Part shown: positions 16,628 through 22,621 of the stretch, piece by piece
Position numbering within the stretch: position 1 is the stretch's first letter
How the letters are laid out: every line of letters starts with the position of its first letter
NCBI RefSeq assembly: GCF_001297065.1
Contig: NZ_LHOX01000018.1
Span: forward strand, 248,001-312,000
Length of the DNA stretch: 64,000 nucleotides
From: Enterococcus sp. RIT-PI-f
Lineage (GTDB): Bacteria; Bacillota; Bacilli; Lactobacillales; Enterococcaceae
Reading direction: 5' to 3'
Position numbers and translations under genes: made by a program
The notes under the pieces: model-generated
Database searches by the model: none
What the model saw: the letters and a program-made list of their open reading frames with translations, nothing else
What the model was told of the DNA's origin: nothing

Positions 16628-16641
16628 TGCAAGCGTTTACA
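16628..16641 (-). promoter_or_regulatory. cre (CcpA) site over the -35 of the intergenic RNA
   Basis: The minus strand reads TGTAAACGCTTGCA, matching TGWAARCGYTWNCW at 14 of 14 positions. It overlaps the -35 TTGCAA, so CcpA binding should repress the RNA when good sugars are present. Confidence 0.7.
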
Positions 16642-16759
16642 AAAGCGTGATGAGGTCTTAAACCTTTTTTAAACACTTGTCGATTTATACAAATTTTAAG
16701 TTTTCTTTCTTCGTTTAGCCATATTTTTGCCGTAGTGTAGATACAAGGAGCGATGCAAC

Positions 16760-16855
16760 ATGAAAAAAATCGAACTCAAATCCTATCAAATATGGCGAAT
16801 CATTCTTCTCGCACTTGTTGTTTTTTGGAGTGGTGTAGGCTGCTTGCTTTTATGA
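16760..16855 (+). CDS. 31-residue single-pass membrane peptide
   Basis: An ATG at 16760 with AAGGAG nine bases upstream opens 31 codons ending at TGA. The product has a short charged N-terminus (MKKIELKSYQ) and one hydrophobic helix of about 20 residues containing WRIILLALVVFWSGVG and a single Cys. A perfect 12-bp terminator hairpin with seven T follows 27 bases after the stop. This gene-plus-terminator arrangement supports a real small membrane protein; no function is known. Type I toxin is an alternative, but no antisense RNA is evident. Confidence 0.6.
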   Translation: MKKIELKSYQIWRIILLALVVFWSGVGCLLL

Positions 16856-16881
16856 AACAGCATCTTCAGCTATAGAAACGT

Positions 16882-16914
16882 AGACAATCGCAGAATCTGC
16901 GATTGTCTTTTTTT
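16882..16914 (+). terminator. terminator of the small membrane peptide gene
   Basis: AGACAATCGCAG / CTGCGATTGTCT, 12 perfect pairs with a 3-base loop, then seven T. Confidence 0.85.
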
Positions 16915-16923
16915 GCATAGGTA

Positions 16924-17304
16924 TCAGGCGCTGGTATCAGCCACTATGGTATATGCGTGCGCCTGCAAGATGTCTTTTGCTTGTTCGATTTGCTGTTCTT
17001 TGATCAATAGATAATCAGTATTATAAGTAGATACAGCAAAGATGCTGATCTGATGCGCAGCCAATAGACCAGACAAATCAGCCAAGATACCGACAAGGCT
17101 GAAATCCAGCACACCGACGATCATCAGTGCTTGCCAGCCATCTTCCCGGGCTAACGTCTCTTTAGGGACAGCGGCTGTCGGTAGAACGATGGAGCATTCT
17201 TCTGGGGTCTGAGCCAGAAAAAGCGGCTTGATGGTCAACCATGCCGGATCGAATGCTGCGACTTGTATGACCGATAAGGGGGTGGAGAGATGTTTGATGT
17301 TCAT
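16924..17304 (-). CDS. ACT-domain (CASTOR-like) protein
   Basis: A 126-residue protein with two halves resembling paired ACT domains; the second half DFSLVGILADLSGLLAAHQISIFAVSTYNTDYLLI is the typical ACT ligand-binding core found in CASTOR/ThrR-like proteins. Such stand-alone proteins bind amino acids and may regulate partners; neither ligand nor partner can be read here. It has an AAGGAGA ribosome site. Its promoter region abuts the left 67-bp repeat of the accessory island. Confidence 0.75.
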   Translation of the reverse strand: MNIKHLSTPLSVIQVAAFDPAWLTIKPLFLAQTPEECSIVLPTAAVPKETLAREDGWQALMIVGVLDFSLVGILADLSGLLAAHQISIFAVSTYNTDYLLIKEQQIEQAKDILQAHAYTIVADTSA

Positions 17305-17355
17305 GATGGATCTCCTTTCTTCTAGAAATCTTTATCGTTCTATTTAAACAAATGT

Positions 17356-17422
17356 ACCTTGATATATCAACAGTTTCCTGTATAATAAGTACTCGTGTTC
17401 AACACAACGCGGTTCATCAACC
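17356..17422 (+). repeat. 67-bp direct repeat, left copy (promoter plus 5' half of preQ1 riboswitch)
   Basis: Identical at all 67 positions to 20007-20073. It carries a palindromic -35 region TTGATATATCAA, -10 TATAAT (17381-17386) and the first half of the preQ1-I aptamer (up to CGCGGTTCATCAACC). After the repeat the riboswitch sequence is replaced by unrelated DNA, so this copy cannot fold the aptamer and drives no nearby gene of its own. Confidence 0.95.
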
Positions 17423-17441
17423 GATTCGCATACGTGTCCCT

Positions 17442-17463
17442 ATATGTTGATCTATCAACATAT
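17442..17463. promoter_or_regulatory. 22-bp perfect palindrome just inside the island
   Basis: ATATGTTGAT-CT-ATCAACATAT. Its core TTGATCTATCAA differs by one base from the palindrome TTGATATATCAA found in both direct repeats, giving three related sites at the island edges. It could be an operator, a recombinase site or a weak terminator for the left-repeat promoter. Confidence 0.45.
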
Positions 17464-17673
17464 TTCTTATTTTCAAACCAATTTCATCCACAAAGACATC
17501 CACAGGATTTTTCTTCTTATTTTAAAATTAGTTTAGAAACTAGCTATGGATTTAGCTTGAAAATTAGCTGACGGTTTTTGTTATAATTTCGATGTGAATG
17601 AGACGATCCGAATGAGGCTAGATGTCAAAAAAATCCGTCAATTAGAGTGAAGAATGATAGGGAGCTTCGAAAA

Positions 17674-17817
17674 GTGAAAGAACTTGTAACAAGTAAGCGA
17701 GTAACTCTGTTGGACGAAAAAGAATATCAAGAAAGCATACAGACATCGTCAAGCTTGCTTAAACAGGCTTCCTTAGTAACGCCGATGGAGAAGAAATGCT
17801 GGAAAAGTATCCTGTGA
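17674..17817 (+). pseudogene. 47-codon small gene, probably frameshifted remnant
   Basis: GTG start with GGGAG about nine bases upstream and an extended -10 TGT-TATAAT at 17582-17587. The 47 codons begin KELVTSKRVTLLDEKEYQES and are helix-like and charged. Near 17783 the other frame continues naturally (DGEEMLEKYPVMIVIDKIML, to TGA at about 17870), so one base change may have broken a protein of about 65 residues. A terminator follows. Function unknown. Confidence 0.4.
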
Positions 17818-17878
17818 TGATAGTTATAGATAAGATTATGCTGATTATTTCAGAAATTGAATCTTTTTGAACGTAAAT

Positions 17879-17918
17879 TAAATCCCTCTTACTCAGAATC
17901 GAGTAGGAGGGATTTTTT
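17879..17918. terminator. terminator between convergent small gene and zincin gene
   Basis: AATCCCTCTTACTC / GAGTAGGAGGGATT with one mismatch, followed by six T on the + strand. Confidence 0.75.
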
Positions 17919-17953
17919 GTTAACTTCAATGGGAAGAACTTAGGTATAAAACT

Positions 17954-18364
17954 TCAATCAGATATTAGACTATCCATATACTCTTTGGTTAAATCGGTTG
18001 CACCATACGCGGCATCTTCCTCGTCAAAATCTAAATCATCAACCCATTGATAATAGTGTTGAACCTCATGGGAGATAGTTTCCAATATATAGAAGATAGC
18101 ATCTTCTTTTCCATGTAACTTCATTAAGTGAGCAAAGTCACCTGTTGAAACTTTTATTCTTGATCTTTCCTCTTTATTAAAGGGTGCATAGAAAGTTCCA
18201 AGTACTTTTTCAACAGTTATGCTATTATATACAAATTTAGCCCCTGTAATATTTATATCTACTGGTAGAGGGAAATCGTAATTTTTTGAAAGCCATTCGA
18301 TATAGTTGGTTATCTTTTTTGCTATGAGCTTATTGACAGTAGGTCTTACAGATAATTTTATCAC
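17954..18364 (-). CDS. small HExxH zincin-like protein
   Basis: A 136-residue cytosolic protein with a zinc-protease motif HEVQH inside ILETISHEVQHYYQW (about residues 100-105) and an acidic C-terminus (DDLDFDEEDAAYGATDLTKEY) that may supply a third zinc ligand. There is no signal peptide. Its ATG overlaps the stop of the secreted-protein gene by four bases, the tight spacing usual for effector/immunity or enzyme/substrate pairs. It could be a protease acting on its partner, an immunity protein on a zincin scaffold, or a SprT-like enzyme. I do not recognise a named family. Confidence 0.65.
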   Translation of the reverse strand: MIKLSVRPTVNKLIAKKITNYIEWLSKNYDFPLPVDINITGAKFVYNSITVEKVLGTFYAPFNKEERSRIKVSTGDFAHLMKLHGKEDAIFYILETISHEVQHYYQWVDDLDFDEEDAAYGATDLTKEYMDSLISD

Positions 18365-18963
18365 TGTTTTCCCCCATTGTGTTTTTTACTTGGTGTATGT
18401 TTTTTCATAGGTCTATTTGGATTCTTATTTGACCTTGATTTGAAATTTTTATTATTTCTTGCTTTATTATTCAACTCGCGACCTTGTTTTTTTAGATTGG
18501 ATTTTCCAACGGGACCACTTGCTTTATTGGAGAAATAACTTGTTATGGTTTTATATGCCCAGTGACCAGCACCAATTGTCACACCGCCAAGAATGATCGC
18601 ACCAGTAGCGGCCAGTGCAACTTCGCCAACACCAGGAATCAAATAAACTCCAGCTACTGCAGCAAAACGGGGCTGACGATCACAGCTACTTGATGAGGAT
18701 AGCTCATAAGCGGTGTTTAGTAAATGAAGTAACTTTACTTTGTTATAAGTCACGCCATTTATGATGAGCTTGTTTTTTGTTATATCAATTGTAGCAGAAG
18801 CTTCTTTTTTATCATACTGAACTTCGTTCTCTTCTTCAATGTCCCACAGTGAAACTTGTCCATTCTGCTCTTCATCAGCTAAAATATTTATACCTGGATA
18901 CGCTAAACTTACAAAAAGTGATAAAATACTGACAAAAACAATTACTTTAAATTTTCCATTCAT
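18361..18963 (-). CDS. secreted protein with Gly/Ala-rich hydrophobic segment and basic C-terminus (polymorphic-toxin-like)
   Basis: A 200-residue exported protein. Residues 1 to about 29 are a clear signal peptide (cleavage near ILA-DEE). The mature part has an acidic region, a small domain TIDITKNKLIINGVTYNK, a hydrophobic stretch YLIPGVGEVALAATGAIILG (about 108-127), then a C-terminus very rich in Lys, Arg and Asn ending PMKKHTPSKKHNGGKQ. The hydrophobic PGVGEVAL segment before a variable basic end is what I have seen in secreted polymorphic toxins of Firmicutes. AAGGAGG ribosome site. The downstream zincin gene overlaps it. Toxin activity is inference; the C-terminal part is short. Confidence 0.6.
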   Translation of the reverse strand: MNGKFKVIVFVSILSLFVSLAYPGINILADEEQNGQVSLWDIEEENEVQYDKKEASATIDITKNKLIINGVTYNKVKLLHLLNTAYELSSSSSCDRQPRFAAVAGVYLIPGVGEVALAATGAIILGGVTIGAGHWAYKTITSYFSNKASGPVGKSNLKKQGRELNNKARNNKNFKSRSNKNPNRPMKKHTPSKKHNGGKQ

Positions 18964-19267
18964 GATATTCCCTCCTTAGTTTTATTGTTGAATAGTATAT
19001 TAGAATATCATAATGGATATAAATTTTATGCTAACGTTTTTGTAAGTAAAAAAATATCAAGTGTATTTAAATAAGAGTTATATAAGAAGAGGGTGGGAGT
19101 TTGCGATAATATTTATTTTAACGTAAGATTACTTTGCAACATGTACAAAAAGAAGATTACTAAGACAGGAAGTTTTTGGGGAAGTCTTTCCAATTTTACC
19201 TAGTACTCTTCTTTTTTTATTTTATCATTATTATTACATAATCGGTATTATTGATCGGACTATCGTC
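18964..19267. other. AT-rich intergenic region of the island
   Basis: No gene seen. Positions 18985-19060 presumably hold the minus-strand promoter of the secreted-protein/zincin pair. At 19150-19218 a + strand hairpin (AAGAAGATTACTA / TAGTACTCTTCTT, one mismatch) is followed by seven T, so a short + transcript may end here; a 20-codon frame inside it has no ribosome site. Confidence 0.35.
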
Positions 19268-19444
19268 CTATTTTTTATGTTCTTCGATTAGTTGTTCTAA
19301 GGCTTGCAATTCCTCGAGAGATGCATTTTTAATATATCCCTTGGCACCTGAACGATTGCGTACATGTTTCATTTGTTCTTGATTCTTTTCTTGCCATTTC
19401 CTGGATGCTTTAAGTTGAGCATCAGAAGTTTTCTTTTCGGTCAA
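19268..19444 (-). CDS. 58-residue mobile-element-type protein (TSDAQLKASRKWQ family)
   Basis: The minus strand codes 58 residues starting at a TTG, with a stop codon not far upstream. The sequence TSDAQLKASRKWQEKN followed by RSGAKGYIKN and LEELQALEQLIEEHKK is a pattern I know from small proteins in Gram-positive phages, plasmids and conjugative elements, probably nucleic-acid binding. There is no good ribosome site, so the N-terminus may be damaged. It supports a mobile origin for the island. Confidence 0.5.
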   Translation of the reverse strand: MTEKKTSDAQLKASRKWQEKNQEQMKHVRNRSGAKGYIKNASLEELQALEQLIEEHKK

Positions 19445-19459
19445 TGCGAGAGCTCGTTT

Positions 19460-19564
19460 CTAAAATAGTTGGATAAGTTTCATTCTTATAGAAAGGATGA
19501 TTAAAACCATAAGTATCACCAAGGTGAAATTTAAAATTTTTCTTCTTTTTAAAATTTTCAACAT
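19460..19564 (-). CDS. 34-residue basic membrane peptide
   Basis: ATG at 19564 with GAAAGGA at correct distance. The peptide starts with a basic stretch (LKILKRRKIL), has one hydrophobic helix (FTLVILMVLIILSI) and ends RMKLIQLF. It lies 15 bases before the TTG of the 58-residue gene on the same strand. Toxin-like or phage-like small membrane protein; function unknown. Confidence 0.5.
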   Translation of the reverse strand: MLKILKRRKILNFTLVILMVLIILSIRMKLIQLF

Positions 19565-19622
19565 TGGATTCATTCCTTTCATTAAGATATAATTAAAGGG
19601 AAGAGAGGGTTTCCCCCTATCC

Positions 19623-19763
19623 CTAGTTGTCGAGATGCTTGATTAGCAGTTCGAGTAACTTTTCAATTATGGCTAGTATTGCGAGTACTGACCCAATTTT
19701 GACTGATAGTTGCTCTTGCGTTTCAGGCTTTTCTTTTTCCCTTCGTTGTTTCCTTAATAATTT
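19623..19763 (-). pseudogene. C-terminal remnant of a small amphipathic membrane peptide
   Basis: An open minus frame without any start codon. It encodes a charged stretch (RREKEKPETQEQ) then KIGSVLAILAIIEKLLELLI and KHLDN before TAG. The hydrophobic/amphipathic end suggests a plasmid or phage small membrane protein whose 5' end has been lost. Confidence 0.35.
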
Positions 19764-20006
19764 TTAAGTCCTTGCTATATTCGTGTTATATATCGGATGT
19801 ATATGAATGTCGATAGATTCTGGTGTTTAATTGAAAATATAGGAAAAGTCCGCTCTCAATTATTTTTGATGACGGTAAAGGCATATAGTCATAGCCACAG
19901 TGGCTGAAAGTGGAATCAATAACATTTTTATTGCAACAATTCTGCCACAAAAAAATGTGAATTTACAGTATAACAATTCAAACAAATTTTTTGATGTTTA
20001 AATATA
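19764..20006. other. non-coding right part of the island
   Basis: AT-rich sequence with no frame of note, no clear terminator and no RNA motif that I recognise, running up to the right direct repeat. Confidence 0.4.
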
Positions 20007-20073
20007 ACCTTGATATATCAACAGTTTCCTGTATAATAAGTACTCGTGTTCAACACAACGCGGTTCATCAACC
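20007..20073 (+). repeat. 67-bp direct repeat, right copy (functional queT leader)
   Basis: Identical to 17356-17422. Here the repeat continues into the second half of the preQ1 aptamer. It contains -35 TTGATA (20010-20015), a 16-base spacer and -10 TATAAT (20032-20037), the predicted queT promoter. Confidence 0.95.
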
Positions 20074-20097
20074 ATCCCGCGTAATCAAAACTTGGAG
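20059..20097 (+). promoter_or_regulatory. preQ1-I riboswitch upstream of queT
   Basis: CGCGGTTC... CCCGCG forms stem P1, and the A-rich tail TCAAAACTTGGAG follows, closely parallel to the Bacillus class I aptamer (AGAGGUUC... CCCUCU... AAAAACUAAGGA). TCAA in the loop can pair with TTGG in the tail as the pseudoknot P2. The GGAG at the 3' end is the ribosome-site region, so binding of prequeuosine-1 should lower queT translation. Confidence 0.8.
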
Positions 20098-20111
20098 AAA
20101 GTAGGGTTTTT

Positions 20112-20621
20112 ATGGAAAAATCAAGGAGTTTCAGCAATCAACGGCTGCGCGTCATGGTAGCCAATGGATTGATCATGGCCGTGTATATTGTCTTATCGAT
20201 CGTGGTCTCGCCGTTTGCCTCAGGTGCGATCCAATTTCGGATCTCAGAAGGATTGAATCATCTAGTGGTGTTCAATCGCAAATTGATGTGGGGCGTCGTT
20301 GGCGGCGTAGTCGTATATAATTTATTTTTTGGTTTAGGTGTGATCGATGCCTTATTTGGTGGGGCAGGTTCCTTCTTGGCCTTAGGTGCCACTGCATTGA
20401 TCTATAAGAAAGTACCGAACGTGTTTATGCGTTTGGCATTTAACACGATCGTTTTCTCAGCAAGTATGGTCTTAGTTGCATGGATGTTGAATATGGTTTT
20501 GGGCTTGCCTTTTTGGCTGACTTTCGGAACGACAGCATTAAGCGAATTGATCATTATGACGCTGACAGCACCACTTATGTATATTGTAAATAAAGCGGTC
20601 GGTTTCGACAAACGCTTTTAA
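20112..20621 (+). CDS. queT: queuosine precursor transporter QueT
   Basis: A 169-residue integral membrane protein with five to six hydrophobic helices and motifs FASGAIQFRISEGLNHL and FGLGVIDALFGGAGSFLALG, typical of QueT (COG4708), the S component of an ECF transporter that imports queuosine precursors. The preQ1-I riboswitch in front confirms the substrate class. Translation starts at ATG 20112. The gene is followed by a strong terminator. Confidence 0.92.
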   Translation: MEKSRSFSNQRLRVMVANGLIMAVYIVLSIVVSPFASGAIQFRISEGLNHLVVFNRKLMWGVVGGVVVYNLFFGLGVIDALFGGAGSFLALGATALIYKKVPNVFMRLAFNTIVFSASMVLVAWMLNMVLGLPFWLTFGTTALSELIIMTLTAPLMYIVNKAVGFDKRF

Positions 20622-20663
20622 ATTATCCGTTGTTTTTTGCTTGGATGGTTCTCAAAAAACAGC

Positions 20664-20703
20664 AAAACAGCGTCTGCTTAATGAAGCGGACGCTGTTTTT
20701 TTT
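20664..20703. terminator. bidirectional terminator queT / CBS gene
   Basis: AAAACAGCGTC / GACGCTGTTTT with further pairing GCTT/AAGC inside, followed by eight T. Confidence 0.8.
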
Positions 20704-21340
20704 ATTCTGCATTTAAATCTTCGATCTCCACGACTTTGAAATTTTTGATCTCTAGTTGATGGACGATCTTATCACATAATTCTTTTGATGTTCGGGCAGG
20801 CAATGTGATCAATGTCCGACGAATAAATTCATCTTTGCCAACGTCTAATGTGATACAACTCGCAATACTGCTGTATTTGGCGATGATTTTTGAAATGATG
20901 GCTAAATCTCCTTGCTGGCCAGTAGAGGCAATCGTCAAAACATAACTGCCTTGCTCTACGCTCCATGACTGTGCCAACATATTCAATAATGAGCTGTGGG
21001 TCAAAATGCCATAAAATTGATTGTTTTCATCTAAAACAGCAATGTAAGGCAATTCTTTGATCGTAAAGAATACATTGAAGAAAGACGAGTTGACGTAAAT
21101 AAATTTGGTGGCATTTTTTAACAAATAAGTGACTGGTAACGTCATGTCGCCGCCATTGGCTTTATGGCGATAAATATGCATCTTATAGATATTTCCTCTA
21201 AAAATTTTGCCTGATTCATCAAGGATCGGTACACAACGATACCCGGATTCTTCTAAGATCGCTAATGCTTCTTCTAAAGTGGCTGTTTCTTTGACGGTGG
21301 TCAAATCCCGTTTTTTGTAGACCATAGTTTTTAATAACAT
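20702..21340 (-). CDS. CBS-domain protein (CbpA/AcuB-like)
   Basis: A 212-residue cytosolic protein with a tandem CBS pair (about residues 1-60 and 75-135) and a C-terminal ACT-like region beginning near 140 (GSYVLTIASTGQQGDLAIISKI). Firmicute CBS-ACT proteins bind adenine nucleotides, some c-di-AMP (CbpA), and control partners. I cannot tell the ligand. GAGGGG ribosome site; single gene convergent with queT. Confidence 0.75.
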   Translation of the reverse strand: MLLKTMVYKKRDLTTVKETATLEEALAILEESGYRCVPILDESGKIFRGNIYKMHIYRHKANGGDMTLPVTYLLKNATKFIYVNSSFFNVFFTIKELPYIAVLDENNQFYGILTHSSLLNMLAQSWSVEQGSYVLTIASTGQQGDLAIISKIIAKYSSIASCITLDVGKDEFIRRTLITLPARTSKELCDKIVHQLEIKNFKVVEIEDLNAE

Positions 21341-21498
21341 CAGTTTTCCCCTCCTAATATAACCATTTCACCACTTTATCATACCATAAAATCGGCGAAA
21401 ACTATATTTTTGCATAATCAATCCTTAAATTGACACAATCTGGAAATAATGGTATTTTTAATGTTGGAAAACTATGTATAAAGGGGGAGGACACTGAG

Positions 21499-21651
21499 AT
21501 GGCACAAAAAAAAGCAGCTTTGGCTTGTTCTGTCTGCGGATCCCGCAACTATTCGAAATCGATCAGTGAAGGCAAGAAAGGCGAACGCCTTGAAATCAAT
21601 AAGTTTTGCAAGTATTGCAATCAATATACTTTGCATCGTGAAACCAAGTAG
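21499..21651 (+). CDS. rpmG: 50S ribosomal protein L33
   Basis: A 50-residue L33 with two CxxC zinc pairs (CSVCGSRNY and CKYCNQY) and the C-terminal HRETK. Start at ATG 21499, served by GGGGGAGG. First gene of the conserved rpmG-secE-nusG cluster. Confidence 0.93.
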   Translation: MAQKKAALACSVCGSRNYSKSISEGKKGERLEINKFCKYCNQYTLHRETK

Positions 21652-21663
21652 GGAGGGAATCAA

Positions 21664-21834
21664 ATGAAATTTTTGAAAAGTGTTGTCGAAGAAATGAAAG
21701 TCGTTTCTTGGCCATCAAGAAAACAATTGCGCAGAGATACCTTTGTAGTTATCCAAACGACATTGATTTTTGCTGTGATGTTCTTTGTGATGGACACGTT
21801 GATTCAAACTGTTTTCAATTGGATCTTGAAATAA
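21664..21834 (+). CDS. secE: preprotein translocase subunit SecE
   Basis: A 56-residue Gram-positive SecE. The amphipathic N-terminal helix carries the conserved EEMKVVSWPSRKQL, followed by one transmembrane helix (FVVIQTTLIFAVMFFVMDTL). It clamps SecY in the Sec translocon. GGGAGG ribosome site; 12 bases after rpmG, upstream of nusG. Confidence 0.93.
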   Translation: MKFLKSVVEEMKVVSWPSRKQLRRDTFVVIQTTLIFAVMFFVMDTLIQTVFNWILK

Positions 21835-21879
21835 GCAAGTCTTCTTGTTTATCCGCTAGTCATAATCACAGATACGTGG

Positions 21880-21924
21880 TATAATCGCTTTGAGGAAAAA
21901 CTTCGGTCTAGCTGAGGTTTTTTT
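21880..21924 (+). promoter_or_regulatory. nusG promoter followed at once by an intrinsic terminator (leader attenuator)
   Basis: Extended -10 TGG-TATAAT (21880-21885) with a -35-like TAGTCA gives a start near 21892. Only a few bases later AAACTTCGG / CTGAGGTTT (nine pairs, two G-U; 21898-21920) is followed by seven T. It ends either the rpmG-secE transcript or a very short leader, leaving nusG dependent on read-through. Confidence 0.5.
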
Positions 21925-21956
21925 ATTTTACAAAAAGATGGGGAGTCCGAAAAAAA

Positions 21957-22499
21957 ATGGAATCTTTTGAAAAAAATTGGTACGTCTTGCACACTTACTC
22001 TGGTTATGAAAACAAAGTCAAAGCCAATATCGAATCCCGCGCACAAAGCATGGGCATGGGGGATTTTATTTTCCGTGTTGTCGTGCCAGAAGAAGTTGAA
22101 ACGGAAGAAAAAAATGGCAAAACCAAAGAAATCGTCCACAAAACATTTCCTGGTTATGTCTTAGTTGAAATGGTCATGACAGATGATTCTTGGTATGTCG
22201 TTCGAAATACACCAGGTGTAACTGGTTTCGTTGGCTCGCACGGTGCCGGCAGCAAACCAGCGCCATTATTGCAAGAAGAAATCAATTCAATCTTGCGTTC
22301 GATTGGTATGAGTACACGCACAGTGGAACTTGAAGTCGAAATTGGCGAAACTGTCAAAATCATCGAAGGTGCCTTTTCTGGTCTTGAAGGACAAGTGACT
22401 GAGATCGATGAAGAGAAAGAAAAACTGAAAGTCAATATCGATATGTTTGGTCGGGAAACCAGTACTGAGCTTGATTTCGAACAAGTCGACAAAATTTGA
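21957..22499 (+). CDS. nusG: transcription termination/antitermination factor NusG
   Basis: A 180-residue protein with the NGN domain (KNWYVLHTYSGYENKVKANI) and a C-terminal KOW domain (IGETVKIIEGAFSGLEGQVTEI). It binds RNA polymerase and regulates pausing and, in Gram-positives, sequence-specific pausing. GGGGAG lies 11 bases before the ATG. A terminator hairpin precedes it, so its expression can differ from rpmG-secE. Confidence 0.95.
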   Translation: MESFEKNWYVLHTYSGYENKVKANIESRAQSMGMGDFIFRVVVPEEVETEEKNGKTKEIVHKTFPGYVLVEMVMTDDSWYVVRNTPGVTGFVGSHGAGSKPAPLLQEEINSILRSIGMSTRTVELEVEIGETVKIIEGAFSGLEGQVTEIDEEKEKLKVNIDMFGRETSTELDFEQVDKI

Positions 22500-22552
22500 T
22501 CCGGCTGAGACTGTTATCTATTGAAGAAATGCATTAAACTAAAAGTATACAT

Positions 22553-22582
22553 GGTGGACCAATCCGTTGGCCCACTTTTTTT
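22553..22582 (+). terminator. nusG terminator
   Basis: GTGGACCAA / TTGGCCCAC (one mismatch) with loop TCCG and seven T. Confidence 0.8.
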
Positions 22583-22591
22583 CACAAATAA

Positions 22592-22605
22592 AGTAAGCGC
22601 TTTAA
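22592..22605 (+). promoter_or_regulatory. cre-like site
   Basis: AGTAAGCGCTTTAA has the AAGCGCTT core of CcpA sites (12 of 14 to consensus) and sits 17 bases before the start of the following membrane protein gene. Confidence 0.35.
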
Positions 22606-22621
22606 AAGAGAAAGGGGTCCT

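Larger units (their letters stand above)
17356..20073. mobile_element. AT-rich accessory island bounded by 67-bp direct repeats
   Basis: One repeat copy plus about 2.58 kb of insert lies between the ACT gene and queT. The contents are unlike the flanks: lower GC, short genes, mostly minus strand, and a mobile-element-type small protein (19268-19444). The repeats split the queT promoter/riboswitch leader so that the right copy still feeds a complete riboswitch. No integrase, transposase or replication gene is present. It could be the remnant of an integrated small plasmid or satellite with long att sites, or a cargo segment brought in by homologous recombination. Looping out between the repeats would restore a single leader. 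Confidence 0.6.

Noticed and set aside
17371-17392. GTTTCCTGTATAATAAGTACT in the direct repeat looks somewhat like a dif/XerCD site.
   Set aside because: The same bases are the spacer and -10 of a good promoter, the arms match dif only loosely, and no Xer-using element gene is present.
17485-17510. ATCCACA occurs twice, 12 bases apart, like DnaA boxes.
   Set aside because: Neither is a full TTATCCACA, and there is no Rep protein or origin context.
19138-19200. A 20-codon + strand frame starting ATGTAC in front of a terminator in the island.
   Set aside because: No ribosome site and no recognisable promoter; it lies inside the terminator hairpin.
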